A DNA stretch of 64,000 nucleotides, taken from Neiella marina. GTDB taxonomy: Bacteria > Pseudomonadota > Gammaproteobacteria > Enterobacterales > Neiellaceae. The notes under the pieces are model-generated. The model worked only from the letters and a program-made list of their open reading frames with translations. It had not been told where the DNA came from and searched no databases. Below, in pieces: positions 1 through 8,844 of this stretch (position 1 is its first letter; each line of letters opens with the position of its first letter). The position numbers and the translations under genes are program-made. Location of the stretch: positions 124,001-188,000 of the forward strand of contig NZ_NGNS01000004.1 in assembly GCF_002165625.1 (NCBI RefSeq). Direction: 5' to 3'.

Positions 1-529
1 CTGAATGCAAGCGATGAATGGTTTGCAGTAGTTGTTGATCGCCGGTTTGCCGATACAACTCAACTAAGCCACACAAACCATAAGCTTGCTGCCAGATGTC
101 GAGCCTAGTTCCGCTATCTTTCGCTGTAGGGCTCACCCAAGACAAAAAATACTGGCCGTGACGATCTTCGCCAAGCATGTGTTGCAATTGGAACGCTGCC
201 GCGGCTTTGGCTTTAGTTAGATTGGCGGGATTCTCCGCAGAACGATAAGCAAGACCATAAATCAGTCGGCTGAGAGCCACTGTATAGACTTTGTCAGAAA
301 CCGGCATCCCCTGATTGTCCAGCTCGGACAAATAACCAACTGAGTTCTGGTTTTGCTGCCACTCGCTTGGGTGGACGGTATGAAACGTCAATAGTTGATC
401 GATGTGATCGGTAGCTTGTTCAATAAGCTTGGGTTGAGACAGGGGTTGTGCCGCTTGCTTGACTTGTAAGTGTTGGGTGCAAGCCGTTAGCACCAGCAAA
501 CTTGCGAGAAATAGCGATTGCCAGACCAT
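1..529 (-). CDS. AGE-family (N-acylglucosamine 2-epimerase-like) lipoprotein, truncated by the window edge
   Basis: Only the first 176 codons lie inside the window. The start ATG (527-529, minus strand) has a strong GGAGG ribosome site just upstream. Residues 1-17 form a lipoprotein signal with lipobox LTAC (Cys17). The mature part has the alpha-toroid signature of AGE-family sugar epimerases/isomerases: SRLIYGLAY, and near residue 150 a D-x-WQQAYGL segment followed by ELYRQTGD. These enzymes interconvert N-acylglucosamine/N-acylmannosamine, mannose/fructose or related sugars, or epimerise disaccharide ends. Most are cytoplasmic, so a lipid anchor suggests a periplasmic role in sugar processing (inference). 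The catalytic histidines expected further on are outside the window, so activity cannot be judged. Confidence 0.75.
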   Translation of the reverse strand, partial: MVWQSLFLASLLVLTACTQHLQVKQAAQPLSQPKLIEQATDHIDQLLTFHTVHPSEWQQNQNSVGYLSELDNQGMPVSDKVYTVALSRLIYGLAYRSAENPANLTKAKAAAAFQLQHMLGEDRHGQYFLSWVSPTAKDSGTRLDIWQQAYGLCGLVELYRQTGDQQLLQTIHRLHS

Positions 530-652
530 CTTTCCTCCGTAAAAAATTCAATAGCAAATGACTGTAGCTTAACCAGATGTTGTAGGAGGAAAAACACTGA
601 GCAACGAAAACACCATGCGCTATAACAAACCAACAATTCTCGGGAATTGCCA

Positions 653-1555
653 TCAGCTGCGCGCCAAGTGCGCGACTAAAAAGTCGATCAATACTCGAAC
701 TCGTCGTGCCTTTTGACTGTTTTGCGGAAAATACAGCGATAACCCAGGCACAGTCGGCCAGTAGTCTTCGAGTACCGGCACCAACTCATGACGAGACAGC
801 CCGTTGGCAATCAAAGGCTCAATGATGCCACCAATTCCCACGCCCTTGCTCACCGCATCAATCAACAAGTCGGTATCATTAACGATTAGCGCAGTTGGCA
901 TCTCGATCTCGTAACGAACGCCATCTCGTTCTAGTGTCAGCGGCGCCAGTTTGTTGGAGGAAATGAATCGGTACTTCACCTGCTTATGTGCTGAGAGCTG
1001 ATCCGGCGTTTGCGGCACCCCATGGCGCTCAGCATAGTCAGGAGAGGCGAACAAAGCCTCTTTCATCGTTGCAATGAGTGTGCGCGCAACCATCCCTTGT
1101 TCAACTTTGTGGCCAAAGCGAATACCAACATCGAGCCCCTCGGCGATCAGATTAACAGTGGCATCTGAAATGGAAATTTCGAGCTCAAGCTTTGGATACT
1201 GACGACAAAAATCAGCATAAATCGGTGCCAGCAACCACTGGTAGACAAATCTCGGTACGGTGATCCGTACTAGCCCCGTTGGCTCCTGATGGAGATCGTG
1301 AACACTTTCCATCGCCGAGTTGAGAGCCGATACCGCATTGCTGGTATTGCCATAGAGCAAGTGACCCGCTTCGGTCAATTCCATCTGTCGAGTCGTTCTA
1401 ATAAACAGCGGTAAACCAAGCTTTTGTTCCAGCGCTTTCAGCGCTTGGCTGACCGTTGGAGGGCTTATGGTTAACTTGCGGGCGGCACCTCGAATACTGC
1501 CTTCTTCAACAATGGTTTGAAAAATCATCAGCTGATTGTACGTTGCACCTCGCAC
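653..1555 (-). CDS. LysR-family transcriptional regulator
   Basis: A 300-residue LysR-type regulator. Residues 8-66 form the winged helix-turn-helix (EEGSIRGAARKLTISPPTVS, then LEQKLGLPLF); the rest is the effector-binding domain beginning LVRITVPRF. The start is GTG at 1555, supported by GGAGG about six bases upstream; an internal ATG (residue 10) would cut into the first helix. The gene is divergent from the flavodoxin-like reductase at 1686, and the 130-base gap contains an eight-base inverted repeat. By analogy with other divergent LysR pairs it probably represses itself and controls the reductase. The inducer is unknown; quinones or electrophiles are a guess from the target gene. Confidence 0.9.
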   Translation of the reverse strand: MRGATYNQLMIFQTIVEEGSIRGAARKLTISPPTVSQALKALEQKLGLPLFIRTTRQMELTEAGHLLYGNTSNAVSALNSAMESVHDLHQEPTGLVRITVPRFVYQWLLAPIYADFCRQYPKLELEISISDATVNLIAEGLDVGIRFGHKVEQGMVARTLIATMKEALFASPDYAERHGVPQTPDQLSAHKQVKYRFISSNKLAPLTLERDGVRYEIEMPTALIVNDTDLLIDAVSKGVGIGGIIEPLIANGLSRHELVPVLEDYWPTVPGLSLYFPQNSQKARRVRVLIDFLVAHLARS

Positions 1556-1582
1556 TCAAGCCTCCGCATACAAAGCTTAACT

Positions 1583-1605
1583 ATTGTTAGCTTAATACTA
1601 ACAAT
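1583..1605. promoter_or_regulatory. Inverted repeat, probable LysR operator
   Basis: ATTGTTAG, a seven-base spacer, then CTAACAAT: a perfect 8-base inverted repeat in the gap between the divergent LysR gene and the reductase. It contains T-N11-A-type symmetry as expected of LysR binding sites and lies 28 bases upstream of the regulator's GTG start and 81 bases upstream of the reductase ATG. Confidence 0.6.
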
Positions 1606-1685
1606 CAATTCGACTTTGTTGGACTAATCATTGCGTAAAAATCGGCCTAAAGTTACCCCATCAGTTTTTTGCTTCTGGAGATACC

Positions 1686-2633
1686 ATGAGTCAGGTCGTC
1701 GTTATTTCGGGTCATCCGCAACTAGAAAGTTCTTACACCAACAAAGTCATTTTGCAGCAACTCAGCAATGAGATAACAGATGTTGAGATCCGTCGCTTGG
1801 ACATGCTCTATCCGGATTACCAGATCGATGTCGCTGCCGAGCAACAAGCGCTGCAACAAGCTGATGTCATTGTGTTGCAGTTCCCGTTCTATTGGTATTC
1901 AGTGCCAGCGTTGTTGAAAAAGTGGATTGATGATGTATTCAGCTTCAATTTTGCTTACGGCCCAGAAGGCGACAAGCTCAAAGGCAAGGATTTTATCCTG
2001 TCATTTACTATCGGTGGCCCTGAGGAAGCTTATACGCCAACCGGCTACAATCACTTTCGCATTGAGGAGCTGATGAAGCCTTTGGAGCAAACGGCTTATC
2101 TGGCAAAAATGAATTACCAAGCGCCTATCTACACTCATGGCATGGTGTACATTCCCGATGTCTACAACACTCAGGAACAAGTGGAATCCCGAGCGGCAAG
2201 TCATGCAAACAAACTGCTTAGCGTCATCGAGCAATTGTTGCATGAGCCTAAAAACATCATTAAGCGCTTCGTAGCGGAGTGGTTTGAGCAAATGGATCGG
2301 CTACCAGAAGACAGCGGCTACTTCAAAAAGTACTTGGCAGATGATTTTTACATGAACATGCCGGAAGGCGCATTCAACGGTATTTCAGGTTTTGAGCAGT
2401 GGTATGAATTTGCTCGCTCGACCTTTAAACCTGATTGCCGGCATGAAATCGAACAACTCGATGTGACTGAACAAGATGGCGAGCACCATTTGTCATTCCG
2501 CGTTCGCGTCATTGCCGATACATTTGCCGGCGAATCGATCAACTTATTAGTGAATGAGACTTGGCGTTTGATGCTCAACCAACAGCGCGACATCAAGATT
2601 TGTGATTACAAAGTCGACCCCGTTGTCAGCTAA
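1686..2633 (+). CDS. NAD(P)H-dependent flavodoxin-fold oxidoreductase fused to an NTF2/SnoaL-like domain
   Basis: Residues 1 to about 185 are a KefF/MdaB-type FMN reductase: GHPQLESSYTN near the start (phosphate-binding loop), QFPFYWYSVPALLKKWID at about 62-79, and the GGPEEAYTPTGYN segment. This family reduces quinones or azo compounds by two electrons using NAD(P)H. Residues about 195-315 add a separate domain with the look of the NTF2/SnoaL cone fold (YLADDFYMNMPEGAFNGISG, ending in ETWRLML and a beta-rich tail). Family members are normally about 180-200 residues, so the C-terminal extension is unusual. The gene is in frame throughout with no stop between domains, so this is a real fusion. 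It is divergent from a LysR gene and probably controlled by it. Confidence 0.85.
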   Translation: MSQVVVISGHPQLESSYTNKVILQQLSNEITDVEIRRLDMLYPDYQIDVAAEQQALQQADVIVLQFPFYWYSVPALLKKWIDDVFSFNFAYGPEGDKLKGKDFILSFTIGGPEEAYTPTGYNHFRIEELMKPLEQTAYLAKMNYQAPIYTHGMVYIPDVYNTQEQVESRAASHANKLLSVIEQLLHEPKNIIKRFVAEWFEQMDRLPEDSGYFKKYLADDFYMNMPEGAFNGISGFEQWYEFARSTFKPDCRHEIEQLDVTEQDGEHHLSFRVRVIADTFAGESINLLVNETWRLMLNQQRDIKICDYKVDPVVS

Positions 2634-2667
2634 CTCATTAGCACCATGACCAATGAAGCGACGACGC

Positions 2668-3546
2668 TCAATCTCCATTAGGTTGAGCCCGTCGCCTATT
2701 CAGCAACACCAGCAGAATTCCACCAAGCACGATTGCCGAGGCTATCACCAAACGTGTTGAAATCACTTCACCGACGACGAAGACACCTCCAATAGCCGCT
2801 AACACTGGCACCAACAACTGCAATACTGCCGCCTGAGTTGCCGTTAAGTGACTCAGGGCGTGATACCAAATGGCATACCCCAAGCCAGATGCAATTGCCC
2901 CTGAGGCGACGGCTAACCACACGCCGCTCGATGACCATGATGCTGATGGCCAAACCGCCAGCAATAACAATAGCGCGAGAGGCAGCGAGCGGATGAAATT
3001 CCAGGCAGTATCGGTGAGCGCTTCATTAGAGTCTCGTCCAGCGAGAGTGTAAAGACCCCAGGCTACGCCAGCAGTGGCCATCAGCACAAAGCCGATGAAC
3101 GAGGGCGTCGCCAAATTGGGCCAAAGCAAATAGACCAAACCGAAAAATGCGCAAAGCAAACCGATCCATTCAGCAACATGCAATTGATGACCGCGAATTA
3201 GCGTCACTAAAATCATAGTGATTTGCACAGCGCCAAATAGCACCAAGGCACCGGTGCCGGTATCTAACGACAAGTAGCCAAAAGAAAACGTCGCTGCGTA
3301 AACAAACAAAAAAGCTGATGCGCGCCAACTGCCAGCAGGCCGCCCTATGCCGCGGCGGTGATCACTATGATCCGAGCGCCACATCAGTAACAAGGTCAAT
3401 ACCACGGCACCGGAAAGCAATCTAATGGCTGTAAAGCTACCCGCATCAATCGTGCCAGCGCCGAGTGCGAATCGACACAATATGGAGTTGGCGGCAAAGG
3501 CCAACAGCGCAATTAGGGTCCAAACAGAGAGAGTGAAACGAGTCAA
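2668..3546 (-). CDS. EamA/DMT-superfamily transporter
   Basis: A 292-residue membrane protein with about ten hydrophobic segments in two EamA repeats (first repeat begins LIALLAFAANSILCRFALG; the second contains ATAGVAWGLYTLAGR and LTATQAAVLQLLVPVLAAIGG). Drug/metabolite transporters of this type export metabolites or amino acids across the inner membrane; the substrate cannot be told from sequence. The best start is a TTG at 3546, since the next in-frame ATG falls inside the second membrane segment; no strong ribosome site is visible. It runs convergent to the reductase gene, whose stop is 34 bases away, and follows the small membrane-protein gene on the same strand with a 19-base gap. Confidence 0.85.
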   Translation of the reverse strand: MTRFTLSVWTLIALLAFAANSILCRFALGAGTIDAGSFTAIRLLSGAVVLTLLLMWRSDHSDHRRGIGRPAGSWRASAFLFVYAATFSFGYLSLDTGTGALVLFGAVQITMILVTLIRGHQLHVAEWIGLLCAFFGLVYLLWPNLATPSFIGFVLMATAGVAWGLYTLAGRDSNEALTDTAWNFIRSLPLALLLLLAVWPSASWSSSGVWLAVASGAIASGLGYAIWYHALSHLTATQAAVLQLLVPVLAAIGGVFVVGEVISTRLVIASAIVLGGILLVLLNRRRAQPNGD

Positions 3547-3565
3547 AGTGAAAAACGCTTTTAGT

Positions 3566-3883
3566 TTACTGTTGTGCTAACTGAGCGGCTTTGGTTAGCG
3601 CCCACCAACCAATCACAATACTCATACCGATGCGAACTGGAAAGTAAATTAGCGCAGGCAAACCGAATAACCAAGTCACAATGGATTCGGGTAATACGTA
3701 GTATGCGACTTGTTTAACCCAATAAATAATGGCGACAAATTGCTTTAAAAATTCATCAACGGACAGCATCAGCCAAGGCCAATCGTTTTGCCAAGTGAGC
3801 CAAAAAGCATACAAGCCCAGTCCACCATCACCAAAACTGCCAACAACCGATGACCAACCCAGTATCAACAGAAACAAACGCAT
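3566..3883 (-). CDS. Small membrane protein, function unknown
   Basis: A 105-residue protein with at least three hydrophobic stretches (residues about 2-18, 24-42 and 78-96) and many tryptophans. A GGAG ribosome site lies seven bases before the ATG at 3883, which supports expression. It probably forms a two-gene unit with the DMT transporter downstream. I do not recognise the family. The acidic VDEFLKQF segment between the hydrophobic stretches and the WWALTKAAQ tail look like cytoplasmic edges of membrane helices. Confidence 0.6.
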   Translation of the reverse strand: MRLFLLILGWSSVVGSFGDGGLGLYAFWLTWQNDWPWLMLSVDEFLKQFVAIIYWVKQVAYYVLPESIVTWLFGLPALIYFPVRIGMSIVIGWWALTKAAQLAQQ

Positions 3884-4037
3884 TAGCGCTCCACTTTTTA
3901 CAACAGATTAGAGTGTCACAGGCTAGAGAATCTTGACGTGGGTAGCAATGTTGTCGAACTGTTAGCCCCTGGCATTAGTCCAACTCCATACCGACTTCGT
4001 AGCTGATTGTTGTGTAACAACAATAGAGCAAAGCAAG

Positions 4038-5498
4038 GTGAAGCAAAACATTCAAGTGGTATGGTTCAAGCGGGACTTGAGATTGGCCGACAACCCGGCG
4101 TTGTGGCAAGCGCAGCTAAATAAGCTGCCGACGTTGCTGGTTTATATTTTTGAACCGGAACTACTCAATGATCCTCATTACAGCAACCGTCACTGGCGAT
4201 TCATCTGGCAGTCACTGATGGACTTAAACCGCCAGCTGAGGTCGTTGGACTCTCGAGTACACTGTGTGTTTGGCGACGTCACCGACATCTTCCACCAGCT
4301 CACACAGCACTACAACATCAAGCAAATCATTAGTCACCAAGAAGTGGGACTGGATGTCACTTACCAGCGCGACAAAGCGGTTAAAATTTGGTGTCAACAT
4401 CATGGTGTGCAATGGCTTGAAACACCAAACGGCGCAGTTATTCGCGGCGCTGGCGACCGAAACCAATGGCAAAAACACTGGTATCAACAAATGAAATCGC
4501 CACTGCTGCCGCCTCCCTCCACCTTGCAGCTAATCAATACCACAGTGTTATCGTTAATGAGTCCGCAAGCCAACTGGATTGTTGCCAATGAACAAATGCA
4601 GCTTGGCGGCGAACAACAGGCATGGCGCATCATCGAAGATTTTCTTATGAGTCGCGGACAAAAATACCACTTCGGAATTTCCGCTCCAGCGATGGCACAA
4701 CAAACGTGCTCAAGATTATCGCCCTATCTCGCTTGGGGAAACATCTCGATACGACAGGTATATCAACGAGTCTTGGCCGATTGGAATCGCAAAGGATGGC
4801 GAAAAGCATTGTCGGCACTGACATCAAGGTTGCATTGGCATTGCCACTTTATTCAAAAATTCGAATCTGAGTCGGCAATTGAACATCGTCACTTCAACCG
4901 TGCTTATATCACCTACCCCTATCGCTCACTGCAGGACGACAACACCCAGCAGCTACTCGACGCTTGGCAACAAGGCAACACTGGATATCCGTTAGTCGAT
5001 GCCAGCATGCGATGTTTGCATGCCACCGGATATGTTAACTTTCGCATGCGCGCGATGCTGGTAAGCTTTTTATGCCACCACCTCAATATTGACTGGCGAC
5101 TTGGAGTCACCCACTTGGCTCGGCTATTTCTCGATTTCGAGCCTGGCATTCACTATCCACAATTTCAGATGCAAGCCGGTGTCACTGGCATCCACACCAT
5201 TCGTATCTATAACCCCACCCGGCAGGCCACGGAGAAAGATCCGCACGGTGACTTTATTTATCAATGGTTGCCAGAATTACGAGATATTCCGGTGCCATTA
5301 TTGTTTGAACCTTGGCGATTATCGGCCATGGAGCAACAGCTTTACGGCGTTGAATTAGGCACCAATTACCCTGCCCCTGTGGTTGACCTAAACGAAACCG
5401 GCAAGGTGGCACGTGAACGCCTTTGGTCTTGGCGCAACCGAGTCGATGTCAAACATGAAGCTGAACGGATCATCGCTCGTCATGTGGTGCCAAAGTAA
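4038..5498 (+). CDS. Photolyase/cryptochrome-family flavoprotein, atypical active-site segment
   Basis: 486 residues, usual length for the family. The N-terminal alpha/beta antenna domain starts [16 protein letters not shown]; the C-terminal FAD domain includes [37 protein letters not shown] and a G-D-F-x-x-QWLPEL stretch, all typical of photolyases. However, the segment that in E. coli PhrB reads NNGGWQW (flavin-contacting Asn and tryptophan-chain residue) is here G370-IHYPQFQMQ, with no Asn or Trp at the matching places. It belongs to a divergent clade often annotated simply as photolyase; whether it repairs CPDs, 6-4 products, or acts as a photoreceptor is open. The start is GTG with a weak ribosome site. 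The gene stands alone. Confidence 0.85.
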   Translation: MKQNIQVVWFKRDLRLADNPALWQAQLNKLPTLLVYIFEPELLNDPHYSNRHWRFIWQSLMDLNRQLRSLDSRVHCVFGDVTDIFHQLTQHYNIKQIISHQEVGLDVTYQRDKAVKIWCQHHGVQWLETPNGAVIRGAGDRNQWQKHWYQQMKSPLLPPPSTLQLINTTVLSLMSPQANWIVANEQMQLGGEQQAWRIIEDFLMSRGQKYHFGISAPAMAQQTCSRLSPYLAWGNISIRQVYQRVLADWNRKGWRKALSALTSRLHWHCHFIQKFESESAIEHRHFNRAYITYPYRSLQDDNTQQLLDAWQQGNTGYPLVDASMRCLHATGYVNFRMRAMLVSFLCHHLNIDWRLGVTHLARLFLDFEPGIHYPQFQMQAGVTGIHTIRIYNPTRQATEKDPHGDFIYQWLPELRDIPVPLLFEPWRLSAMEQQLYGVELGTNYPAPVVDLNETGKVARERLWSWRNRVDVKHEAERIIARHVVPK

Positions 5499-5721
5499 TT
5501 GGCTAACATCATGACTATGCCATTCTCTGAGACAGTTCATTCCATGTTGGCGCATTTTTAATCGGCTTAAACCTACTAAAATTTGTCCCATCAAAAACGA
5601 ACAACCTCGCTGGTCGATATTGCCAGCGTCGTTAGGCTGAAATCCGCCCCGACGAAAATGAACTGTTGTTGGGTTTTCAAAAGGATTTGAGGCCCACCAT
5701 TGAACTGAGGAATGAACCACA

Positions 5722-6372
5722 ATGAAACGTATATTAGCAACCTGTTGTTTGTGCTTTTGTTTAACCAGTATCCAGACTCACGCTAGTAACTCCGCTACTG
5801 GTGCAGATCAGCTTACTGAAATCGAGACAGAAACAGTCGATCAACTGTACGTTAATCCCAATGCCGATTTTTCTCACTACAACAACTTGGCGCTGGCAGT
5901 CACAGAAGTCGAGTTTCGTGAGCGTTCTTATCGCAGTTGGTTTAACAGCCGGGCTCAGATGAAGCGAGCGATGGACAATGCAATTCCGCAAATTCAACAT
6001 TCATTTGACGAGGCGTTTCGTAAAGTGATTAACGAGCAGGGGGATTTTCAACTAGTGGAGCACCTAGATGAAAAAACTCTAGTGATCGTGCCACGTTTAG
6101 TTAATGTCTATCTGAACAATCTTGACGAAATGGCTCATGCAACGCCAACTCGGGTCTACTCCGAAAGTGCCGGCCACATGACCCTAGTACTTGATCTGTA
6201 TGATTCAGTGAGCGGTGAAATGCTCGCAAGGGTCATCGATCACCAGCAAGCAACCGAGTGGGGCCGCTTTGTTAGGCAGTCATCGGTCGATAACAATCGC
6301 CAAGTAAAGCGATTAGCAACCAATTGGGCCACAGATTTGAATCAAGGGTTGAGCCAATCACGACAACAGTAG
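5722..6372 (+). CDS. DUF3313-like secreted protein
   Basis: 216 residues with a signal peptide (residues 1 to about 22, ending THA). No lipobox Cys follows the cleavage site, although cysteines occur inside the hydrophobic core. The body begins YVNPNADFSHYNNLAL, resembling the opening of DUF3313 proteins, and contains VLDLYDSVSGEMLARV, which recalls outer-membrane or periplasmic lipoproteins of that group. Function unknown. It is preceded by 220 bases without a convincing gene and followed by a 110-base gap before the NmrA-like gene, so it is probably transcribed alone. Confidence 0.65.
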   Translation: MKRILATCCLCFCLTSIQTHASNSATGADQLTEIETETVDQLYVNPNADFSHYNNLALAVTEVEFRERSYRSWFNSRAQMKRAMDNAIPQIQHSFDEAFRKVINEQGDFQLVEHLDEKTLVIVPRLVNVYLNNLDEMAHATPTRVYSESAGHMTLVLDLYDSVSGEMLARVIDHQQATEWGRFVRQSSVDNNRQVKRLATNWATDLNQGLSQSRQQ

Positions 6373-6482
6373 CGCTAACCAGCGTTTGAACGATCTGCAA
6401 ACACAATCGAACGCTGGGTTAATAAACGCCGAGTTCAATCGCATACATTTGAATCCGCTCACTCAATCAATAACGGGTTCAA

Positions 6483-7313
6483 ATGATGCAACATACAACG
6501 CAACACTTAATCATCGGTGCAACGGGCAAAACCGGCTCCAGAGTAATCAGAGGCTTGCGCGCTAAAGGCTATCAACCGATCGCTGCGGGGCGCCAATCGG
6601 AACGACAATTCGACTGGCAAGCGCCAGAAACCTGGGCGCCGGCCTTGAACGGAATAGGCTCAGTCTATCTGACCTATTACCCTGACCTCGCAGTGCCGCA
6701 AGCTCCAGAGGATATTTCGCAATTCTGCGCACTTGCCAAATTGAAAGGCATAAACCACCTCACTCTATTATCCGGTCGTGGCGAACCTGCCGCGCAAGTC
6801 TGTGAAAACATCGTTAAACAATCAGGCTTAAGTTACACCATCATCCGCGCCTCTTGGTTCAATCAAAATTTTAGTGAGGGGCTATTCAGAGGCTTTATTG
6901 ATCAAGGCGACATCGCATTGCCTGTTGATGCAGTGACCGAACCCTTTGTTGATATTGACGATATTGCCGAGATTGCGGTCGCATCGCTTATCGATTCACG
7001 TCATAGCAATAAACTCTACGAAGTCACCGGTCCAGAACTACTGAGCTTTGCTCAACTTGCTCAGAGTTTGACGACCGAGCTTAATCTATCGGTGAAGTTC
7101 ACCACCATTTCATTGACCGAGTTTCAACAACGCTTGCAACAAGCTGGAGTTGAACCAGGAGCGATCGAGATGCTCAGCTATTTGTTTACCGAAGTACTTG
7201 ATGGCCGCAACGAATACATCACAGATGGCATTCAACAAGCATTGGGGCGCCCGGCAACTTCATTCGCCCAATTCCTCGACCGCAACCACCTTTGCTTTAA
7301 GGAGATAGCATGA
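6483..7313 (+). CDS. NmrA-like NAD(P)-binding Rossmann protein
   Basis: 276 residues of the atypical short-chain dehydrogenase (NmrA/SDR-a) type. The dinucleotide loop GATGKTGSRV is at residues 13-22; SYTIIRASWFNQNFSEG and the YEVTGPELLSF segment are typical of the NmrA/QOR2 group. Members act as NAD(P)-dependent quinone reductases or redox sensors. Two adjacent ATGs are possible starts (6483, 6486). The stop codon overlaps the start of the next gene by four bases (ATGA), so the two are translationally coupled. With the DUF1772 and AraC genes it forms a three-gene run that looks like a small-molecule or redox response unit (inference). Confidence 0.8.
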   Translation: MMQHTTQHLIIGATGKTGSRVIRGLRAKGYQPIAAGRQSERQFDWQAPETWAPALNGIGSVYLTYYPDLAVPQAPEDISQFCALAKLKGINHLTLLSGRGEPAAQVCENIVKQSGLSYTIIRASWFNQNFSEGLFRGFIDQGDIALPVDAVTEPFVDIDDIAEIAVASLIDSRHSNKLYEVTGPELLSFAQLAQSLTTELNLSVKFTTISLTEFQQRLQQAGVEPGAIEMLSYLFTEVLDGRNEYITDGIQQALGRPATSFAQFLDRNHLCFKEIA

Positions 7314-7756
7314 TGAGTTGGTTGATGTTTCTCGACATCATCGCGGCGGTAGTAAAGCTATCGATGATTATCATGGTGGGGATATACTTTATCTTCTCCA
7401 ATACCATTATTGCGGTATTACGTCAGACCAAGAGCGGCGCAGACATTATGGTTGAGATTAACCGAGTGATCTTAAACGCGGTGTTTTTATGTTGTTTTGT
7501 CATATCGGGGCTTGGTTCGTTGCATTTGGCACTATTCGGCGATGGCTATCAGATGATTAGTGGCTGTTTGTTCTTTTTCGGCACTACACTGCTGACAATT
7601 GTGATCAATGTGCCGCTGAATAACCAGCTCAGAGATACCAATGGTGCTGAACAACGGCGCGTATTTTGGCGACAGTATCAGGTTGACTGGTTGCGTTGGA
7701 ATCATGTTAGAACTTTATGCGCGTCCGTCGCTGGATTACTGCTGGTTATTCAATGA
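7310..7756 (+). CDS. DUF1772 (anthrone oxygenase-like) membrane protein
   Basis: 148 residues with four predicted membrane helices (about 6-30, 54-74, 80-100, 130-147). The signature is INVPLNNQLRD near residue 100 followed by WLRWNHVRTLCA, matching the DUF1772 family, whose fungal members act on anthrones and whose bacterial members are uncharacterised. The start overlaps the NmrA-like stop by four bases. The RWNHVR motif contains the conserved Asn/His/Arg of the family, so the fold is probably intact. The pairing with an NAD(P)-binding protein suggests work on an aromatic or quinone-type substrate, but this is only inference. Confidence 0.75.
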   Translation: MMSWLMFLDIIAAVVKLSMIIMVGIYFIFSNTIIAVLRQTKSGADIMVEINRVILNAVFLCCFVISGLGSLHLALFGDGYQMISGCLFFFGTTLLTIVINVPLNNQLRDTNGAEQRRVFWRQYQVDWLRWNHVRTLCASVAGLLLVIQ

Positions 7757-7781
7757 TTGGCAACAATTGATAGGGTGAGCC

Positions 7782-8762
7782 ATGGGCTTTGACTACAAGC
7801 AACGAATTGCAACAGCATTACCTAATGAGCCTATCGGTCGTTTGCTAGCCAGTTTGCATATGGAGAGCGCTTTTTACACCAAGTCTCAGCTAAGTGCGCC
7901 ATGGGCGTTGGCAATGCCCGCCATGTCGGGTTGCATGATGTTTCACCTTGTGGTCAGCGGTAAGGTTAGCTTTTCTAGCGATGGCCACCAGTTTGAGTTG
8001 TCTACAGGGGATTTTGTGCTATTCCCGAAAGGTCAGGGTCACCGTCTCTCTGATGGCCATTGCCAGCGATTTACACCGTTAGCGGAGTTGCCTATTGAGA
8101 ACATCACCGAGCGTTACGAGACCCTGACTTTTGGTGGCAATGGCGCAACCAGCGAGTTGATTTGCGGCGCTCTGGTGTTTCAACACCCACTAGCAATCAA
8201 GCTACTGGGGATCTTGCCTTCTCACATCGTCATCGATAGCAGTTCAGACAAGCCCCCAAATGTAGTGCAAACCATCAGTCAACTGCTGCAGTTGGAAACC
8301 AAACAAATAGGAGTAGCAACTGAAGCTGTGATCGCACGGTTAGCGGACATCCTGGTGATTGAATCGATGCGAGCTTATCTCAACACACTGTCCGATACTG
8401 AGACCGGCTGGCTCAGTGCCTTGGACGATGAGCGTATCGGTTTATCATTGCGGCTGCTTCATGAACAGCCAACCAAACATTGGACGTTGGAGCAATTGGC
8501 CAATGCCGTCGGCATGTCTCGAACCAGCTTCGCTCAGCAGTTCAAACGGCTGATGGGGAATACCCCAATGGATTACTTAACCGAGTGGCGAATGTCCCTA
8601 GCCTACTCCAAGCTACAACTCAGCCAAGACACCGTATTGTCGATTGCTCTCGATGTTGGTTACCAATCAGAAGCCGCCTTTTCCCGAGCATTCAAAAAGG
8701 TCATCGGCAAGAACCCAAGTGAAGTCCGAAAAGACTATCAGCTTGAGTCCCAGGAAGGATGA
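7782..8762 (+). CDS. AraC-family regulator with cupin sensor domain
   Basis: 326 residues. Residues about 10-215 are a cupin-type sensor (GKVSFSSDGHQFELSTGDFVLFPKGQGHRL is split here by its metal-site-like His residues); residues about 225-320 hold the two helix-turn-helix units, TLEQLANAVGMSRTSFAQQF and ALDVGYQSEAAFSRAFKKV, followed by the usual GKNPSEVRKDY end. It starts 25 bases after the DUF1772 gene in the same direction and lies upstream of the alcohol dehydrogenase/glycyl-radical operon. It could control either neighbour. The related cupin-AraC proteins often respond to small organic molecules or oxidants. Confidence 0.9.
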   Translation: MGFDYKQRIATALPNEPIGRLLASLHMESAFYTKSQLSAPWALAMPAMSGCMMFHLVVSGKVSFSSDGHQFELSTGDFVLFPKGQGHRLSDGHCQRFTPLAELPIENITERYETLTFGGNGATSELICGALVFQHPLAIKLLGILPSHIVIDSSSDKPPNVVQTISQLLQLETKQIGVATEAVIARLADILVIESMRAYLNTLSDTETGWLSALDDERIGLSLRLLHEQPTKHWTLEQLANAVGMSRTSFAQQFKRLMGNTPMDYLTEWRMSLAYSKLQLSQDTVLSIALDVGYQSEAAFSRAFKKVIGKNPSEVRKDYQLESQEG

Positions 8763-8844
8763 AATTAACGAGTGCGCGAAAGATAGTCCGGGACAGACAA
8801 ATTTGAAATGAAGCACTCAACAGAGATTAAAAACAACACAAATA

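Noticed and set aside
420-653. 77-codon open frame on the minus strand at the left end
   Set aside because: It overlaps the lipoprotein start in another frame and has no ribosome site or family resemblance; the epimerase-like frame with GGAGG and lipobox is the real one.
5388-5720. 110-codon minus-strand frame after the photolyase
   Set aside because: It overlaps the end of the photolyase, has no recognisable domain or signal, and no good ribosome site.
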